From NCBI GenBank assembly GCA_028015205.1, contig JAPWFG010000015.1:4898001-4962000 (forward strand): a stretch of 64,000 nt of DNA. Direction: 5' to 3'. Under the pieces are notes generated by a model. It ran no database searches and was not told where the DNA came from. It saw nothing but the letters and a program-made list of their open reading frames with translations. A program made the position numbers and the translations under genes. The DNA is from Mytilisepta virgata (lineage: Eukaryota; Mollusca; Bivalvia; Mytilida; Mytilidae). Of the stretch, positions 1 to 12,121 are shown in pieces. The stretch's first letter is position 1, and each line of letters starts with the position of its first letter.

Positions 1-339
1 TAAAAAGACGAAATATTGCAATGAAGCATAACAAAATTATTGATGTTATAGAATTTTTTAAATCAGTTTTACAGAGAAATGTAATATATGCATATTATTA
101 TTACAAGTCTAAGGACTCAATGAACTTGTTTGACAAATATTATATGGAAAAAAATCCTGTATTACTTATAAACAATAATGAAGTGTCAATTAATTTTAAC
201 TAGACATACATGTATGTTGTCAATTCTATTATTATGTTAGCTCTGAATTTTATGTAAATACTGTGGATAGTCAGGAGATTAGCCTGATTATCCTTTTAAC
301 AAGATATTAGAAATAAAATTTTATCAAAAGAAAAAAAAA
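1..339 (+). mobile_element. E0: 3' end of a tRNA-targeted LINE (runs off the left edge)
   Basis: This is the tail of a non-LTR retrotransposon. It holds the last part of ORF2, a 3' UTR of about 130 bp, and a short A-rich tail that joins the leucine tRNA gene at tRNA nt 24. The 3' UTR shares the stretch GGAGATTAGCCTGATTAT with E3 (near 44900), so E0 and E3 are probably the same lineage. The 5' part lies outside the window. Confidence 0.85.
3..203 (+). pseudogene. E0 ORF2, C-terminal fragment
   Basis: The frame is open from the window edge to a TAG at 201-203. It matches the extreme C-terminus of E3 ORF2: a KRRN motif, then FKSVL, YYYKSK, LFDKYY, NPVLL and a final NF. This region lies beyond the reverse transcriptase and the CCHC knuckle of LINE ORF2 proteins, and I know no separate function for it. 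The ATG at 21 is internal, not a real start. Whether the rest of ORF2 is intact cannot be seen. Confidence 0.8.
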
Positions 340-398
340 GGCGCTGGTTTAAGGCACCAGTCTCTTCGGAGGCGTGGGTTCGAATCCCACCGCTGCCA
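340..398 (+). pseudogene. tRNA-Leu(AAG), 3' part (nt 24-82), split by E0
   Basis: Begins at GGCGCTGG directly after the poly-A of E0 and keeps the anticodon arm, variable arm, T arm (B box GGTTCGAATCC) and 3' acceptor strand. The first 23 nt, with the A box, are missing, so no tRNA can be made from it. Confidence 0.95.
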
Positions 399-717
399 GG
401 TATTTTTGCAAGTTGTTTTGGTAATAAACATTATAAATACATTCAAATATTACACAGGTTGAAATCTTGGTTCACAAAAGATCAAATAGCATTAAAAACT
501 ACAAAATACCATTGTTTTTTTTTCTAAAAAGAACCTATGAAATCTTGATACAAAGAAGATAATGATGTTCTATATAAGGCTGCAATCAAGTGTATATCTG
601 CATATCAATTTCACTATGTGCAAATGTTATATATGTTAATCCTCGAGTGTTAATCGCTATAACATTCCGTGACGTAATCGTAATGCGCTTCATTTCATAC
701 CTCCTGAATGATACCAA
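399..717 (+). repeat. tRNA-Leu array spacer, first part of a unit
   Basis: The AT-rich spacer follows the tRNA 3' part. It carries the usual landmarks (TATTTTTGC just after the tRNA, AAATCTTGGTTCACAAAAG, CATTCCGTGACGTAATCG, CATTTCATACCTCCTGAATG). It is cut at ATACCAA by element A and resumes at 5431. Confidence 0.9.
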
Positions 718-2436
718 CCCAGCAGGCACACAACATTGATTAAACATTGAATCAATGTTTATTTTCTATGTTGAATCAATGTTGAATTATTATTAGATTT
801 TGCAAATTTGTATCAACGTTGAAATGCTATGTTGAATCAACGTTGATGTTCAACTTTGAATCAATATTGAATAATGGTTGCTTCAACATTGTTTCAACCA
901 ACTACTAAATTTGAATTCAGATTGAATTCAGGGTGAATACCATATTTTATAAAACAATCAATAATTGGTTGATTTTAGATTGAATCAACATTGATTAGTG
1001 GTAGTATTCAACTTTGTTTCAACCTTGGATTTAAGTTTAATTCATTCTATATTTCCTGCATGTTGCATTCCATAATATCAAGGTGTAGCCACTATTAAAA
1101 ATGATTTCATATGAAATATAACACATTCGAGATGCATAAATAATATTCAAGCTAAGTGTCTTCTCAAAGGCAATAAATCTCGAAGCAATATTCTCATGCA
1201 GGAAACATTCTCCAATAACTGCTCCACAAGACCAAAGTATATAAAATGCTCCGCTGGACGCAGCTAGATACGACCGCAGATGTCGAACCCTGAATAGTTG
1301 GGGCAATTATGAACACAACATTCAAGCTTGATACAATACTGAATTTGGATTGTGAATAAATATTTGACACAGCATAGGTTTCTGACACAGAATGAATGTT
1401 GTCTAAGAACTTAAAAATTTTTAATTTACCTATTCAAACCATATCAGTATTATTTGTTTTTATATATAAATCAGAAATAACCAATTTAAAATTGGGCACA
1501 CATATCAATTTCTTGCTATTGCGCAATATTGTGCAATTGAAGATTTCTTGCTATTGCACAATACTGTACAATTGAAAATTTCTTGAAATATTTGACACAT
1601 AATAGGTTTCTGACACAGAATAACTGAAATCAAAGAACTTAGAATTGGTCATATGATTTCAATTTATATTCAATTTTTTGCTTCTTGTGCAATACAATAT
1701 GCTTTGGAGAATTTACCCACCCCCCCCCCCCCCCCAAAAAAAAAAAAAATAATAATTTACCCCTTTTTTAGCTTTTGTGCAATATACTATGAAGTTGCAC
1801 ATTGACCCTCCCTCCCAAAAAAAAACCAAAAAAAAACAATAAAATTTATTGTAACCCCCCCCCTTTTTTTGCTAAAAAAAATTTGAAATTTTCTTTTTAA
1901 TTTATGAAATATGAAATGAGAAAAAATTGCCCCTCCCCAATTTCTCATTACCCTCCCCCCTAAATTTTGTTTTCACCCCCCTAAATTTTGTTTTCAACCC
2001 CCCCATTTCTTTATACTTTGAAACCATAACAGCCCATTTAAATACACCATAACATATTAAAATAGAAAATGACATCATAGTCATGGATGGCAAATTTTAA
2101 ATATACATAATTTAAAAGCAGTTCAGATGAGATAAACAAAAAAGCTTCATCAGCACATTTTATATTGGCAAATTTTCAATGGAATTTGTTAATAATAAAG
2201 TTTTGATAACAGGGCACACATATCAATTTCTTGCTATTGCGCAATACTGTGCAATTGAAAATTTCTTCAAATATTTGACACATAATAGGTTTCTGAAACA
2301 GAATAACTGAAATCAAAGAACTTAGAATTGGTCATATGATTTGAATTTATATTCAATTTTTTGCTTCTTGTGCAATACAATATGCTGTGGAGAATTGCCC
2401 CCCCCCCTCCAAAAAAAAAATTTACCCCTTTTTTAG

Positions 2437-3018
2437 CTTTAATTTTGGACCCCGATTTGGACCAACTTGAACCAACTGGGCCCATAATAAAAAAACTAAG
2501 TACATGTTTAGATTCAGCATATCAAAGAACCCCAAGAATTCAATTTTTGTTAAAATCAAACAAAGTTTAATTTTGGACCCTTTGGACCTTAATGTAGACC
2601 AATTTAAAAACGGGACCAAAAATTAAGAATCTAAATGCATGGTTAGATTCGGCATATCAAAGAACCCCAATAGTTCAATTTTCGATGAAATCAAACAAAG
2701 TTTAATTTTGGACCCTTTTGGCCCCTAATTCCTAAACTGTTGGGACCAAAACTCCAAAAATCAATCCCAACCTTTCTTTTGTGGTCATAAACCTTGTGTT
2801 AAAATTTCATAGATTTCTATTTACTTATACTAGGGTAATTGTGCGAAAACCAAGAAAAATGCTTATTGGGCCCTTTTTTGGCCCCCAATTCTTAAACTGT
2901 TGGGACCAAAACTCCCAAAATCAATCCCAACCTTCCTTTTCTGGTCATAAACCTTGTGTTTAAATTTCATAGATTTCTATTAACTTATACTAAAGTTATA
3001 GTGCGAAAGCCAAATGTC
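2437..3018. repeat. Diverged short tandem duplications inside element A
   Basis: Two copies of a block of about 135-145 bp start with TTTAATTTTGGACCC and contain CATATCAAAGAACCCCAA. They are followed by two copies of a block of about 155 bp that contains AACTGTTGGGACCAAAACTC, GGTCATAAACCTTGTGTT and TTTCATAGATTTCTATT. I know similar sequence as a dispersed repeat in mussel DNA, from memory only. No coding content seen. Confidence 0.6.
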
Positions 3019-3053
3019 TTCGGACGACGACGACGACGCCAACGTCATACCAA

Positions 3054-3084
3054 TATACGACCGCAAAAATTTTGCGGTCGTATA
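3054..3084. repeat. Perfect 15-bp hairpin with a single-base centre
   Basis: TATACGACCGCAAAA is followed by one A and then its exact reverse complement. It sits just after a (GAC)n run (3023-3038). It is probably the end of a foldback-type repeat nested in element A. Confidence 0.75.
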
Positions 3085-3856
3085 AAAATGGAATGCTGTA
3101 TTGAACAAACATTAGTTTTCAGGAAATTGAGACACTCTTGCTATTGTATATACAAGTACTCAAAATCAAATTCTGAAGATAAACCACAAAATCTCATTGA
3201 ATGATCATATTTGACATAATATGGGCTTTTGCTCATTGTTAAAGATTGTAAGGTGCACAAAAACTGTCAAAAATGTCATGATTGACTGTCAAGTAACTCC
3301 TAGAAGATCAGTAACTTTCTAACAATAAAACTGAACACATTCAAGTATAGAAAGCATGACTTGAATACCAACAACCAGTCAACCCAATAAAGAATATGAG
3401 TGTTTAGGGTTGAAGAGCCATCATCTTTTGTTCCAAGCCCTAAGAATTTATCCACATTATAAACAATAAAAAAACAAATTATCCAACCAGAGAAAAATTG
3501 AAAAAATCACCACAATAAAAAGCATATTCTCATACTGAACTTTTCTATTTCTAAACCCACATCCGGGGATACAAATATATTTTGCCTAATGCCTTTTTCA
3601 AATAAGCGATAAAAATATATGAAACAAAGTTTGCTGTTCCTAACTCATGTATTCTAATGTTCAATCACTGATTATAGAGAAATATTCAAAAACAAAAAAA
3701 TTTAAAACAAATTTATTTATCAATACAACTATAAAAAAGACAACATAATGGACTACTCATATTAATTGAATTGACATCATTAGCATGAAAGTGAACCTGA
3801 AGGTAAAAAGTTTTTTTTTCCAAAATGAACACCTCACTAGACATTCGAGATCTGTT

Positions 3857-4038
3857 TTAACTGGCTGCACTCTGAGGTACTATACTTCCAATTGCATTGA
3901 TTATTATTGGAATATAGTATCTAAAATTTTTACTTCTCTCTCCCCTACCGCCCCGTCTATCTGGAGCCCATTTCAAATAGTTTGCTGCTTTTTCAGAAAC
4001 TTCTTGTTCTGTTACTCCATAATTCTTCATGATGACAT
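3857..4038 (-). pseudogene. Exon-like C-terminal piece inside element A (DUF4806/BEN-like, tentative)
   Basis: Read on the minus strand, a TTTTGGTTTTGTAG acceptor (TAG at 4041-4039) is followed by about 60 open codons ending in TAA at 3859-3857. The peptide contains the motif VTEQEVSEKAANYLKWAPDR followed by RGG, then a basic stretch. The pattern V-x-D/E, acidic helix, L-[KR]-x-A-P-[DN]-x-x-GG also occurs in the sixth exon of the gene in element B (56477-56589). I infer that the two are related. A phase-compatible upstream exon could end at the donor at 4483 (open frame from 4655), but that exon shows no recognisable domain. The family assignment is a guess from pattern. Confidence 0.45.
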
Positions 4039-5975
4039 CTACAAAACCAAAAGTTAAAACATTGTCAAGTTTAATTCTGTTCAACACATTTAACTATTAT
4101 TATAGCTTCATGAATATGATAAAAGTATATAAATCATAAGCATCAGAACTTGATGGCTTTCTATCATATATTTGTAATTGTAAACAACCCCCCCCCCCCC
4201 TTTTTTTCTAGATTTCGTGTAGCCTGGCTTGTACAGGTAAGTAATGATAAACTTTAATCTTTAATTCTTAAAAAGAATTTAAATATTCAATGACAAAAAT
4301 GCACGAGATGCCCAGACATAGCTAGGTAGGATTTGGTGGTTAATGAAAATATGTTGAAGCCTGAGTCACTGTGTGAAGAAAGAAAACAAACTTTTCGGGC
4401 AGTTTTCATTACAGTTATGATATTACATTCCATAATTTCGATACTGCTTTACTGTAATCACAGTGGAATTGATATATACTTACGAAAATAATGTAAAAGC
4501 TGTATAAACTGTAAAAAAGCTGTGAAAGATATTGATTGTAACTGTGTAGAATCAGCGTGGTGAGTACCTCGTGGTAAAAGAAAGCGGATATTCAATTTCA
4601 ATACATCTGCGCATGGGCTAAAATAGTTTAAAATGCCGCGAAAATTTAAATCCATGTTCCTTTATATTAGATATATATATAAATACAGATCTATCGATCG
4701 TTTTAAAACGGTTGTTAAATTATGTCACCGATACTCACAAATACTTACATTTACTGTATACAAAACTGGTTCTACTAGTATGTTTAGGGGTGGGTGAAAT
4801 TTATATATTGGAGAGGGGGGGGGGGGGGGGGGGTCTCCAACAGTTTACTTTTTCGTTCAGAAAATCCAGTACTCACATGGATAATCAACCTGATTTTGCT
4901 ATGATATCAACATGGACAACAAATTAACGTTTTTAAAAGTGTCAAACAAACGAAGATCAACAACACTCGAATATTTCTTTTTACTGACTAAAAAAACGGT
5001 CTGTAAACAGAGAATTCCCATATCAATGATTTCTTTATGCTGATATACATTGAGATTGCCCATAAAATATATATAATTCTATTATCACAATGACTAGAAT
5101 TAGTGATAATTCTACTTAATATTCAATCTGAATATTGTTGTCAATTTTAAAAGAATTGTAATGTGTCCAATAGATACTTCTTTTCTGACTATTCTGGTAT
5201 CTATACTGATAAGATCCTATAACTATATATACTGAGTATTTATATATTGGTAAGTCAATGTTGAATCAATGTTGGTTTTTCAACACAATGTTGATTCAAC
5301 GTTGAAACAATGTACTAATTTCAACGTTGAAATGTCAACGTTGAATCAATGTTGAATATTTGTTGATCAATGTATACTACCTAAAATCAACAAAGATTCA
5401 ACGTTGATTCAACAACGTGTGCCTGCAGGGAAATAAATATTCCTCTACATATATATATGTCAAACACGTTTTAAAACTTTGGTTTTGCCTTTTCCTTTCA
5501 ATCCAACGTAATTTGAAAAGTTTTTGCAAAACAGGTTTTGCTATTATATTCATATTTTAATATAAAAGAAAATGATAGAAATATTACGTTAGAAGAAAAA
5601 ATCCTGCAGAAAGTACATGCAGTTGCGTAATATGAAGTAAATAATGCCTTTAAGTGAAATATGTTAGAAATGTTTGAAGCTGGAAACAAGTGACATGAAT
5701 ATATATATATGTCAAACACGTTTGAAAACTTTGGTTTTGCCTTTTCCTTTCAATCCAACGTAATTTGAAAAGTTTTTGCAAAACTGGTTTTGCTATTATA
5801 TTCATATTTTAATATAAAAGAAAATGATAGAAATATTACGTTAGAAGAAAAAATCCTGCAGAAAGTACATGCAGTTGCGTAATATGAAGTAAATAATGCC
5901 TTTAAGTGAAATATGTTAGAAATGTTTGAAGCTGGAAACAAGTGACATGAATATTTAACAGCACTTTATACTGTC

Positions 5976-6057
5976 GGTAGCGTGGCCGAGCGGTCTAAGG
6001 CGCTGGTTTAAGGCACCAGTCTCTTCGGAGGCGTGGGTTCGAATCCCACCGCTGCCA
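5976..6057 (+). tRNA. tRNA-Leu(AAG)
   Basis: 82 nt, majority sequence. It folds as a type II (long variable arm) tRNA: acceptor GGTAGCG/CGCTGCC, D stem GCC/GGC, anticodon stem CTGGT/ACCAG with loop TTAAGGC (anticodon AAG, reads CUU), and T loop TTCGAAT. The A box (TGGCCGAGCGG) and B box (GGTTCGAATCC) are intact. Unlike other copies the 3' flank reads TATATTTG, so the usual T5 Pol III terminator is broken; the next T4 is about 20 nt further on. Confidence 0.95.
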
Positions 6058-6922
6058 GGTATATTTGCAAGTTGTTTTGGTAATAAACATTATAAATACA
6101 TTCAAATATTACACAGGTTGAAATCTTGGTTCACAAAAGATCAAATAGCATTAAAAACTACAAAATACCATTGTTTTTTTTCAAAAAAGAACCTATGAAA
6201 TCTTGATACAAAGAAGATAATGATGTTCTATATAAGGCTGCAATCAAGTGTATATCTGCATATCAATTTCACTATGTGCAATTGTTATATATGTTAATCC
6301 TCGAGTGTTAATAGCTATATATAACATTCCGTGACGTAATCGTAATGCGCTTGATGTTCTATATAAGGCTGCAATCAAGTGTATATCTGCATATCAATTT
6401 CACTATGTGCAATTGTTATATATGTTAATCCTCGAGTGTTAATAGCTATATATAACATTCCGTGACGTAATCGTAATGCGCTTGATGTTCTATATAAGGC
6501 TGCAATCAAGTGTATATCTGCATATCAATTTCACTATGTGCAATTGTTATATATGTTAATCGCTATATATAACATTCCGTGAAGTAATCGTAATGCGCTT
6601 CATTTCATACCTCCTGAATGATACCAAATAAATATTCCTCTACATATATATATATATGTCAAACACGTTTGAAAACTTTGGTTTTGCCTTTTCCTTTCAA
6701 TCCAACGTAATTTGAAAAGTTTTTGCAAAAGTGGTTTTGCTATTATATTCCCATTTTAATATAAAAGAAAATGATAGAAATATTACGTTAGAAGAAAAAA
6801 TCCTGCAAAAAGTACATGCAGTTGCGTAATATGAAGTAAATAATGCCTTTAAGTGAAATATGTTAGAAATGTTTGAAGCTGGAAACAAGTGACATGAATA
6901 TTTAACGGCACTTTATACTGTC

Positions 6923-7004
6923 GGTAGCGTGGCCGAGCGGTCTAAGGCGCTGGTTTAAGGCACCAGTCTCTTCGGAGGCGTGGGTTCGAATCCCACCGCT
7001 GCCA
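6923..7004 (+). tRNA. tRNA-Leu(AAG)
   Basis: Identical to the majority 82-nt sequence, with anticodon AAG and both internal promoter boxes. A T5 terminator (GTATTTTTG) follows within 10 nt. This unit's spacer is interrupted by the 7259-8866 element. Confidence 0.96.
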
Positions 7005-7258
7005 GGTATTTTTGCAAGTTGTTTTGGTAATAAACATTATAAATACATTCAAATATTACACAGATTGAAATCTTGGTTCACAAAAGATCAAATAGCATGA
7101 ACAACTACAAAATACCATTTTTTTTTTTCAAAAATGAACCTAAGAAAAATGCATATATGAAATCTTGATACAAAGAAGATAATGATGTTAATATAAGGCT
7201 GCAATGATGTCATGGATGTGTATATCTGCATATCAATTTCACCATGTGCAATTGTTAT

Positions 7259-8866
7259 GACGTTACGCGCGATGTTCATGCCTTTGAAGACATACAACGT
7301 GTTCTGCTATAAAACTGTCCAGAATTTTAAGAAAATATAGAAATGTATGCCAATATATATATTTTCTTGTAGATCTTAAATAGGACGGCCAATTTTACTT
7401 GTTTAAATTTTAATAAACTGTTATAAATAAATATTACGCGCATTTAAAGATAGATTTACGGGAAAATGTTTGCTGTCCCAGGTAACATTGATCAAAAATA
7501 TTTCAGCTTTAAGTCGGTCTTGTATTTTTATTTTTGGGCGCATATCCCCAACTTTTTGCCACATTGCTGCCACCGTGGCAAAATTTTGTGACGTAACTTG
7601 TTGTGACGTTATGATGACGTCATAAACAGATAAGCCAATTTAAGTTCACAAAGTTTTCCTGTCCCATGCAACTTTTTGCGATTCAGTCATCCTAAATCTT
7701 GTGTGAAAAAAGACAAATTTCTGGCCATGGGTTAAAAATCGCTTTATCTATGAAATGTTATTTTCAAGCAGATAAAAAATTCCAATGGACATATATTTTC
7801 AGTCAATCATTGAAAAATCACGACACTTTCATTTTGTGTGAATCAAATGTCACACTTGTGATTTTTGTAAAACACTGCGACAAATAACTTTTTATATTCT
7901 TTCCTGGGTTAACTTTGGTTAGTTTAAACACATTTTAAATCCAGTTATGAAATGTTATTTTCGTCTTCTTTATTTAAAAACTAAACTTATGAACATAACA
8001 TGAACATTAAGAAAATTATATGCCTCTCAAAAATAGTGACAAAAATGTCACAGAGGCGATTTTCTTAAAATAACGTCTAAATCGGACGTCGTACAAGTTT
8101 CTTAACATCCTTTTGTTTTAATACATCGTAAGAAATAAAAGACCAAATATAAAAAAAAACAGGCAATGATACTTGTTATTAGTTTTTTTCCGAATACATG
8201 TCGTATTGGTACTTTACTTTTCATTAATTTGTAGAAACCGTGTCACATCTAGTGTTATTTTTGAAGTTCATTCTATTCGATGAATGAATGTTCTGCTTCA
8301 TCTAAACCATTTTGTACATTGAATCAAATGAATTAACAATTTTTTTTTAAATCTATAAAAATGAAGTGTTTTTATCCAGTTTAGTTTTTATACATTATTT
8401 ATCTTAATCTGTAATTAATCTTATTAAACCATGTTAAAGGCTGTGTGTTTGTTAGTGTAATTATACTGTTTTGTAAAATGATTAAAGTTATGCTGGTAGA
8501 AATGTTTGTTACTTTATTTACGAATTTCAAAAGGAGGGAGAGTGTGAGATTAAAAAAAAATCTGTTTTTGGGGTTTTTTTTGTTTTATTTTTGATAGATA
8601 TTGTTAATGTACTTAATTTAGATAAAAATAAAAGGAGATAAAACTTAATGAAATGGTTTTAAGTTATTGGTGATCGTCGAAAATGAGAAACCAAGTTATT
8701 TCCATTGAGGTATATTAAATTTTGTATGAGTTTGGTATTTCAATTATTATTTTAACGTGCAAATTTGTAAAAGCAGAACATATTAAAACTTTCATCATTG
8801 AAAAACGTCGCTTATGACGGACGACGTAACGTTACCCTAATGTGTACGAACATCGCGCGTAACGTC
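7259..8866. mobile_element. Non-autonomous DNA transposon with a perfect 19-bp terminal inverted repeat
   Basis: Both ends carry GACGTTACGCGCGATGTTC in inverted orientation (7259-7277 and 8848-8866). The spacer on either side continues across it (CAATTGTTAT before, TTATATGTTAATCGC after). The target duplication is unclear because the site is an AT microsatellite; TTAT is possible. The 1.6-kb interior is AT-rich and holds no recognisable transposase. A 62-codon open frame near 7699 has no family features. Confidence 0.8.
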
Positions 8867-9239
8867 TTTATATGTTAATCGCTATATATAACATTCCGTG
8901 AAGTAATCGTAATGCGCTTCATTTCATACCTCCTGGATGATACCAAATAAATATTCCTCTACATATATATATATGTCAAACACGTTTGAAAACTTTGGTT
9001 TTGCCTTTTCCTTTCAATGCAATGTAATTTCAAAAGTTTTTGCAAAACTGGTTTTGCTATTATATTCATATTTTAATATAAACGAAAATGATAGAAATAT
9101 TATGTTAGAAGAAAAAATCCTGCAAAAAGTACATGCAGTTGCGTAATATGAAGTAAATAATGCCTTTAAGTGAAATATGTTAGAAATGTTTGAAACTGGA
9201 AACAAGTGACATGAATATTTAACGGCACTTTATACTGTC

Positions 9240-9321
9240 GGTAGCGTGGCCGAGCGGTCTAAGGCGCTGGTTTAAGGCACCAGTCTCTTCGGAGGCGTGG
9301 GTTCGAATCCCACCACTGCCA
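9240..9321 (+). tRNA. tRNA-Leu(AAG), acceptor-stem variant
   Basis: G-to-A at nt 76 (CACCACTGCC) creates an A-C mismatch with C6 in the acceptor stem. Anticodon and both promoter boxes are intact, so it may be transcribed but fold or process less well. Confidence 0.85.
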
Positions 9322-9936
9322 GGTATTTTTGCAAGTTGTTTTGGTAATAAACATTATAAATACATTCAAATATTACACAGATTGAAATCTTGGTTCACAA
9401 AAGATCAAATAGCAATAACAACTACAAAATACCATTGTTTTTTTTTCAAAAATGAACCTAAGAAAAATGCATATATGAAATCTTGATACAAAGAAGATAA
9501 TGATGTTCTATATAAGGCTGCAATCAAGTGTATATCTGCATATCAATTTCACCATGTGCAATTGTTATATATGTTAATCGCTATATATAACATTCCGTGA
9601 AGTAATCGTAATGCGCTTCATTTCATACCTCCTGAATGATACCAAATAAATATTTCTCTACATATATATATGTCAAACACGTTTGAAAACTTTGGTTTTG
9701 CCTTTTCCTTTCAATGCAACGTAATTTCAAAAGTTTTTGCAAAACTGGTTTTGCTATTATATTCATATTTTAATATAAAAGAAAATGATAGAAATATTAT
9801 GTTAGAAGAAAAAATCCTGCAAAAAGTACATGCAGTTGCGTAATATGAAGTAAATAATGCCTTTAAGTGAAATATGTTAGAAATGTTTGAAACTGGAAAC
9901 AAGTGACATGAATATTTAACGGCACTTTATACTGTC

Positions 9937-10018
9937 GGTAGCGTGGCCGAGCGGTCTAAGGCGCTGGTTTAAGGCACCAGTCTCTTCGGAGGCGTGGGTT
10001 CCAATCCCACCGCTGCCA
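9937..10018 (+). tRNA. tRNA-Leu(AAG), B-box variant
   Basis: The T loop reads TTCCAAT instead of TTCGAAT. The B box becomes GGTTCCAATCC, losing the purine that the TFIIIC consensus expects. Stems are otherwise intact; probably weakly transcribed or silent. Confidence 0.8.
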
Positions 10019-10632
10019 GGTATTTTTGCAAGTTGTTTTGGTAATAAACATTATAAATACATTCAAATATTACACAGATTGAAATCTTGGTTCACAAAAG
10101 ATCAAATAGCATGAACAACTACAAAATACCATTTTTTTTTCAAAAATGAACCTAAGAAAAATGCATATATGAAATCTTGATACAAAGAAGATAATGATGT
10201 TCTATATAAGGCTGCAATCAAGTGTATATCTGCATATCAATTTCACCATGTGCAATTGTTATATATGTTAATCGCTATATATAACATTCCGTGAAGTAAT
10301 CGTAATGCGCTTCATTTCATACCTCCTGAATGATACCAAATAAATATTCCTCTACATATATATATATGTCAAACACGTTTGAAAACTTTGGTTTTGCCTT
10401 TTCCTTTCAATGCAACGTAATTTCAAAAGTTTTTGCAAAACTGGTTTTGCTATTATATTCATATTTTAATATAAACGAAAATGATAGAAATATTATGTTA
10501 GAAGAAAAAATCCTGCAAAAAGTACATGCAGTTGCGTAATATGAAGTAAATAATGCCTTTAAGTGAAATATGTTAGAAATGTTTGAAACTGGAAACAAGT
10601 GACATGAATATTTAACGGCACTTTATACTGTC

Positions 10633-10714
10633 GGTAGCGTGGCCGAGCGGTCTAAGGCGCTGGTTTAAGGCACCAGTCTCCTCGGAGGCGTGGGTTCGAA
10701 TCCCACCACTGCCA
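10633..10714 (+). tRNA. tRNA-Leu(AAG), two-substitution variant
   Basis: It has the same nt-76 G-to-A acceptor change as the copy at 9240, plus T-to-C in the variable arm (CTCCTCGGAGG). Promoter boxes are intact. The shared change with 9240, skipping the copy between, suggests units were shuffled. Confidence 0.82.
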
Positions 10715-11342
10715 GGTATTTTTGCAAGTTGTTTTGGTAATAAACATTATAAATACATTCAAATATTACACAGATTGAAATCTTGGTTCACAAAAGATCA
10801 AATAGCAATAACAACTACAAAATACCATTGTTTTTTTTTTCAAAAATGAACCTAAGAAAAATGCATATATGAAATCTTGATACAAAGAAGATAATGATGT
10901 TAATATAAGGCTGCAATGATGTCATGGATGTGTATATCTGCATATCAATTTCACCATGCGCAATTGTTATATATGTTAATCGCTATATATAACATTCCGT
11001 GAAGTAATCGTAATGCGCTTCATTTCATACCTCCTGAATGATACCAAATAAATATTCCTCTACATATATATATATATGTCAAACACGTTTGAAAACTTTG
11101 GTTTTGCCTTTTCCTTTCAATGCAACGTAATTTCAAAAGTTTTTGCAAAACTGGTTTTGCTATTATATTCATATTTTAATATAAAAGAAAATGATAGAAA
11201 TATTATGTTAGAAGAAAAAATCCTGCAAAAAGTACATGCAGTTGCGTAATATGAAGTAAATAATGCCTTTAAGTGAAATATGTTAGAAATGTTTGAAGCT
11301 GGAAACAAGTGACATGAATATTTAACGGCACTTTATACTGTC

Positions 11343-11424
11343 GGTAGCGTGGCCGAGCGGTCTAAGGCGCTGGTTTAAGGCACCAGTCTCTTCGGAGGCG
11401 TGGGTTCGAATCCCACCGCTGCCA
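11343..11424 (+). tRNA. tRNA-Leu(AAG)
   Basis: Majority sequence without substitutions. T5 terminator directly downstream. Confidence 0.96.
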
Positions 11425-12039
11425 GGTATTTTTGCAAGTTGTTTTGGTAATAAACATTATAAATACATTCAAATATTACACAGATTGAAATCTTGGTTCA
11501 CAAAAGATCAAATAGCATTAAAAACTACAAAATAGCATTGTTTTTTTTTCAAAAATGAACCTAAGAAAAATGCACATATGAAATCTTGATACAAAGAAGA
11601 TAATGATGTTCTATATAAGGCTGCAATCAAGTGTATATCTGCATATCAATTTCACCATTTGCAATTGTTATATATGTTAATCGCTATATATAACATTCCG
11701 TGAAGTAATCGTAATGCGCTTCATTTCATACCTCCTGAATGATACCAAATAAATATTCCTCTACATATATATATGTCAAACACGTTTGAAAACTTTGGTT
11801 TTACCTTTTTCTTTCAATCCAACGTAATTTCAAAAGTTTTTGCAAAAGTGGTTTTGCTATTATATTCATATTTTAATATAAAAGAAAATGATAGAAATAT
11901 TACGTTAGAAGAAAAAACCCTGCAAAAAGTACATGCAGTTGCGTAATATGAAGTAAATAATGCCTTTAAGTGAAATATGTTAGAAATGTTTGAAGCTGGA
12001 AACAAGTGACATGAATATTTAACGGCACTTTATACTGTC

Positions 12040-12121
12040 GGTAGCGTGGCCGAGCGGTCTAAGGCGCTGGTTTAAGGCACCAGTCTCTTCGGAGGCGTGG
12101 GTTCGAATCCCACCGCTGCCA
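12040..12121 (+). tRNA. tRNA-Leu(AAG)
   Basis: Majority sequence without substitutions. Its spacer has an extended (TA)n run near 12368. Confidence 0.96.

Larger units (their letters stand above)
718..5430. mobile_element. Element A: DNA transposon with CCCAGCAGG-type inverted ends and AA target duplication
   Basis: The left end reads CCCAGCAGGCACACAACATT. The right end, reverse complemented, reads CCCTGCAGGCACACGTTG: a 14-bp inverted repeat with one mismatch. It lies in the array spacer; an uninterrupted spacer reads ATACCAAATAAAT, so removing 718-5430 with one AA (716-717 or 5431-5432) restores it. Both ends are full of the short motif TTGAATCAATGTTGA. The interior is low-complexity poly-C/poly-A tracts, dispersed repeats and one exon-like piece (3857-4038, minus). 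No transposase is visible, so it is non-autonomous or decayed. Superfamily not recognised; 2-bp duplications fit several TA-type DNA transposons. Confidence 0.8.
5431..7258 (+). repeat. tRNA-Leu array block with internal duplications
   Basis: The spacer resumes after element A. A segment of about 243 bp (from the CATATATATATG run to ACAAGTGACATGAAT) is present twice, ending near 5698 and near 5945, and only the second copy leads into a tRNA gene. Between the tRNA genes at 5976 and 6923, a 131-bp piece starting GATGTTCTATATAAGG is triplicated (6222, 6353, 6484). This makes the unit 947 bp instead of about 700. The block ends where the 7259-8866 element inserts. Confidence 0.9.

Noticed and set aside
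7699..7887. 62-codon frame inside the 7259-8866 element
   Set aside because: Not longer than chance in AT-rich DNA and without recognisable motifs.
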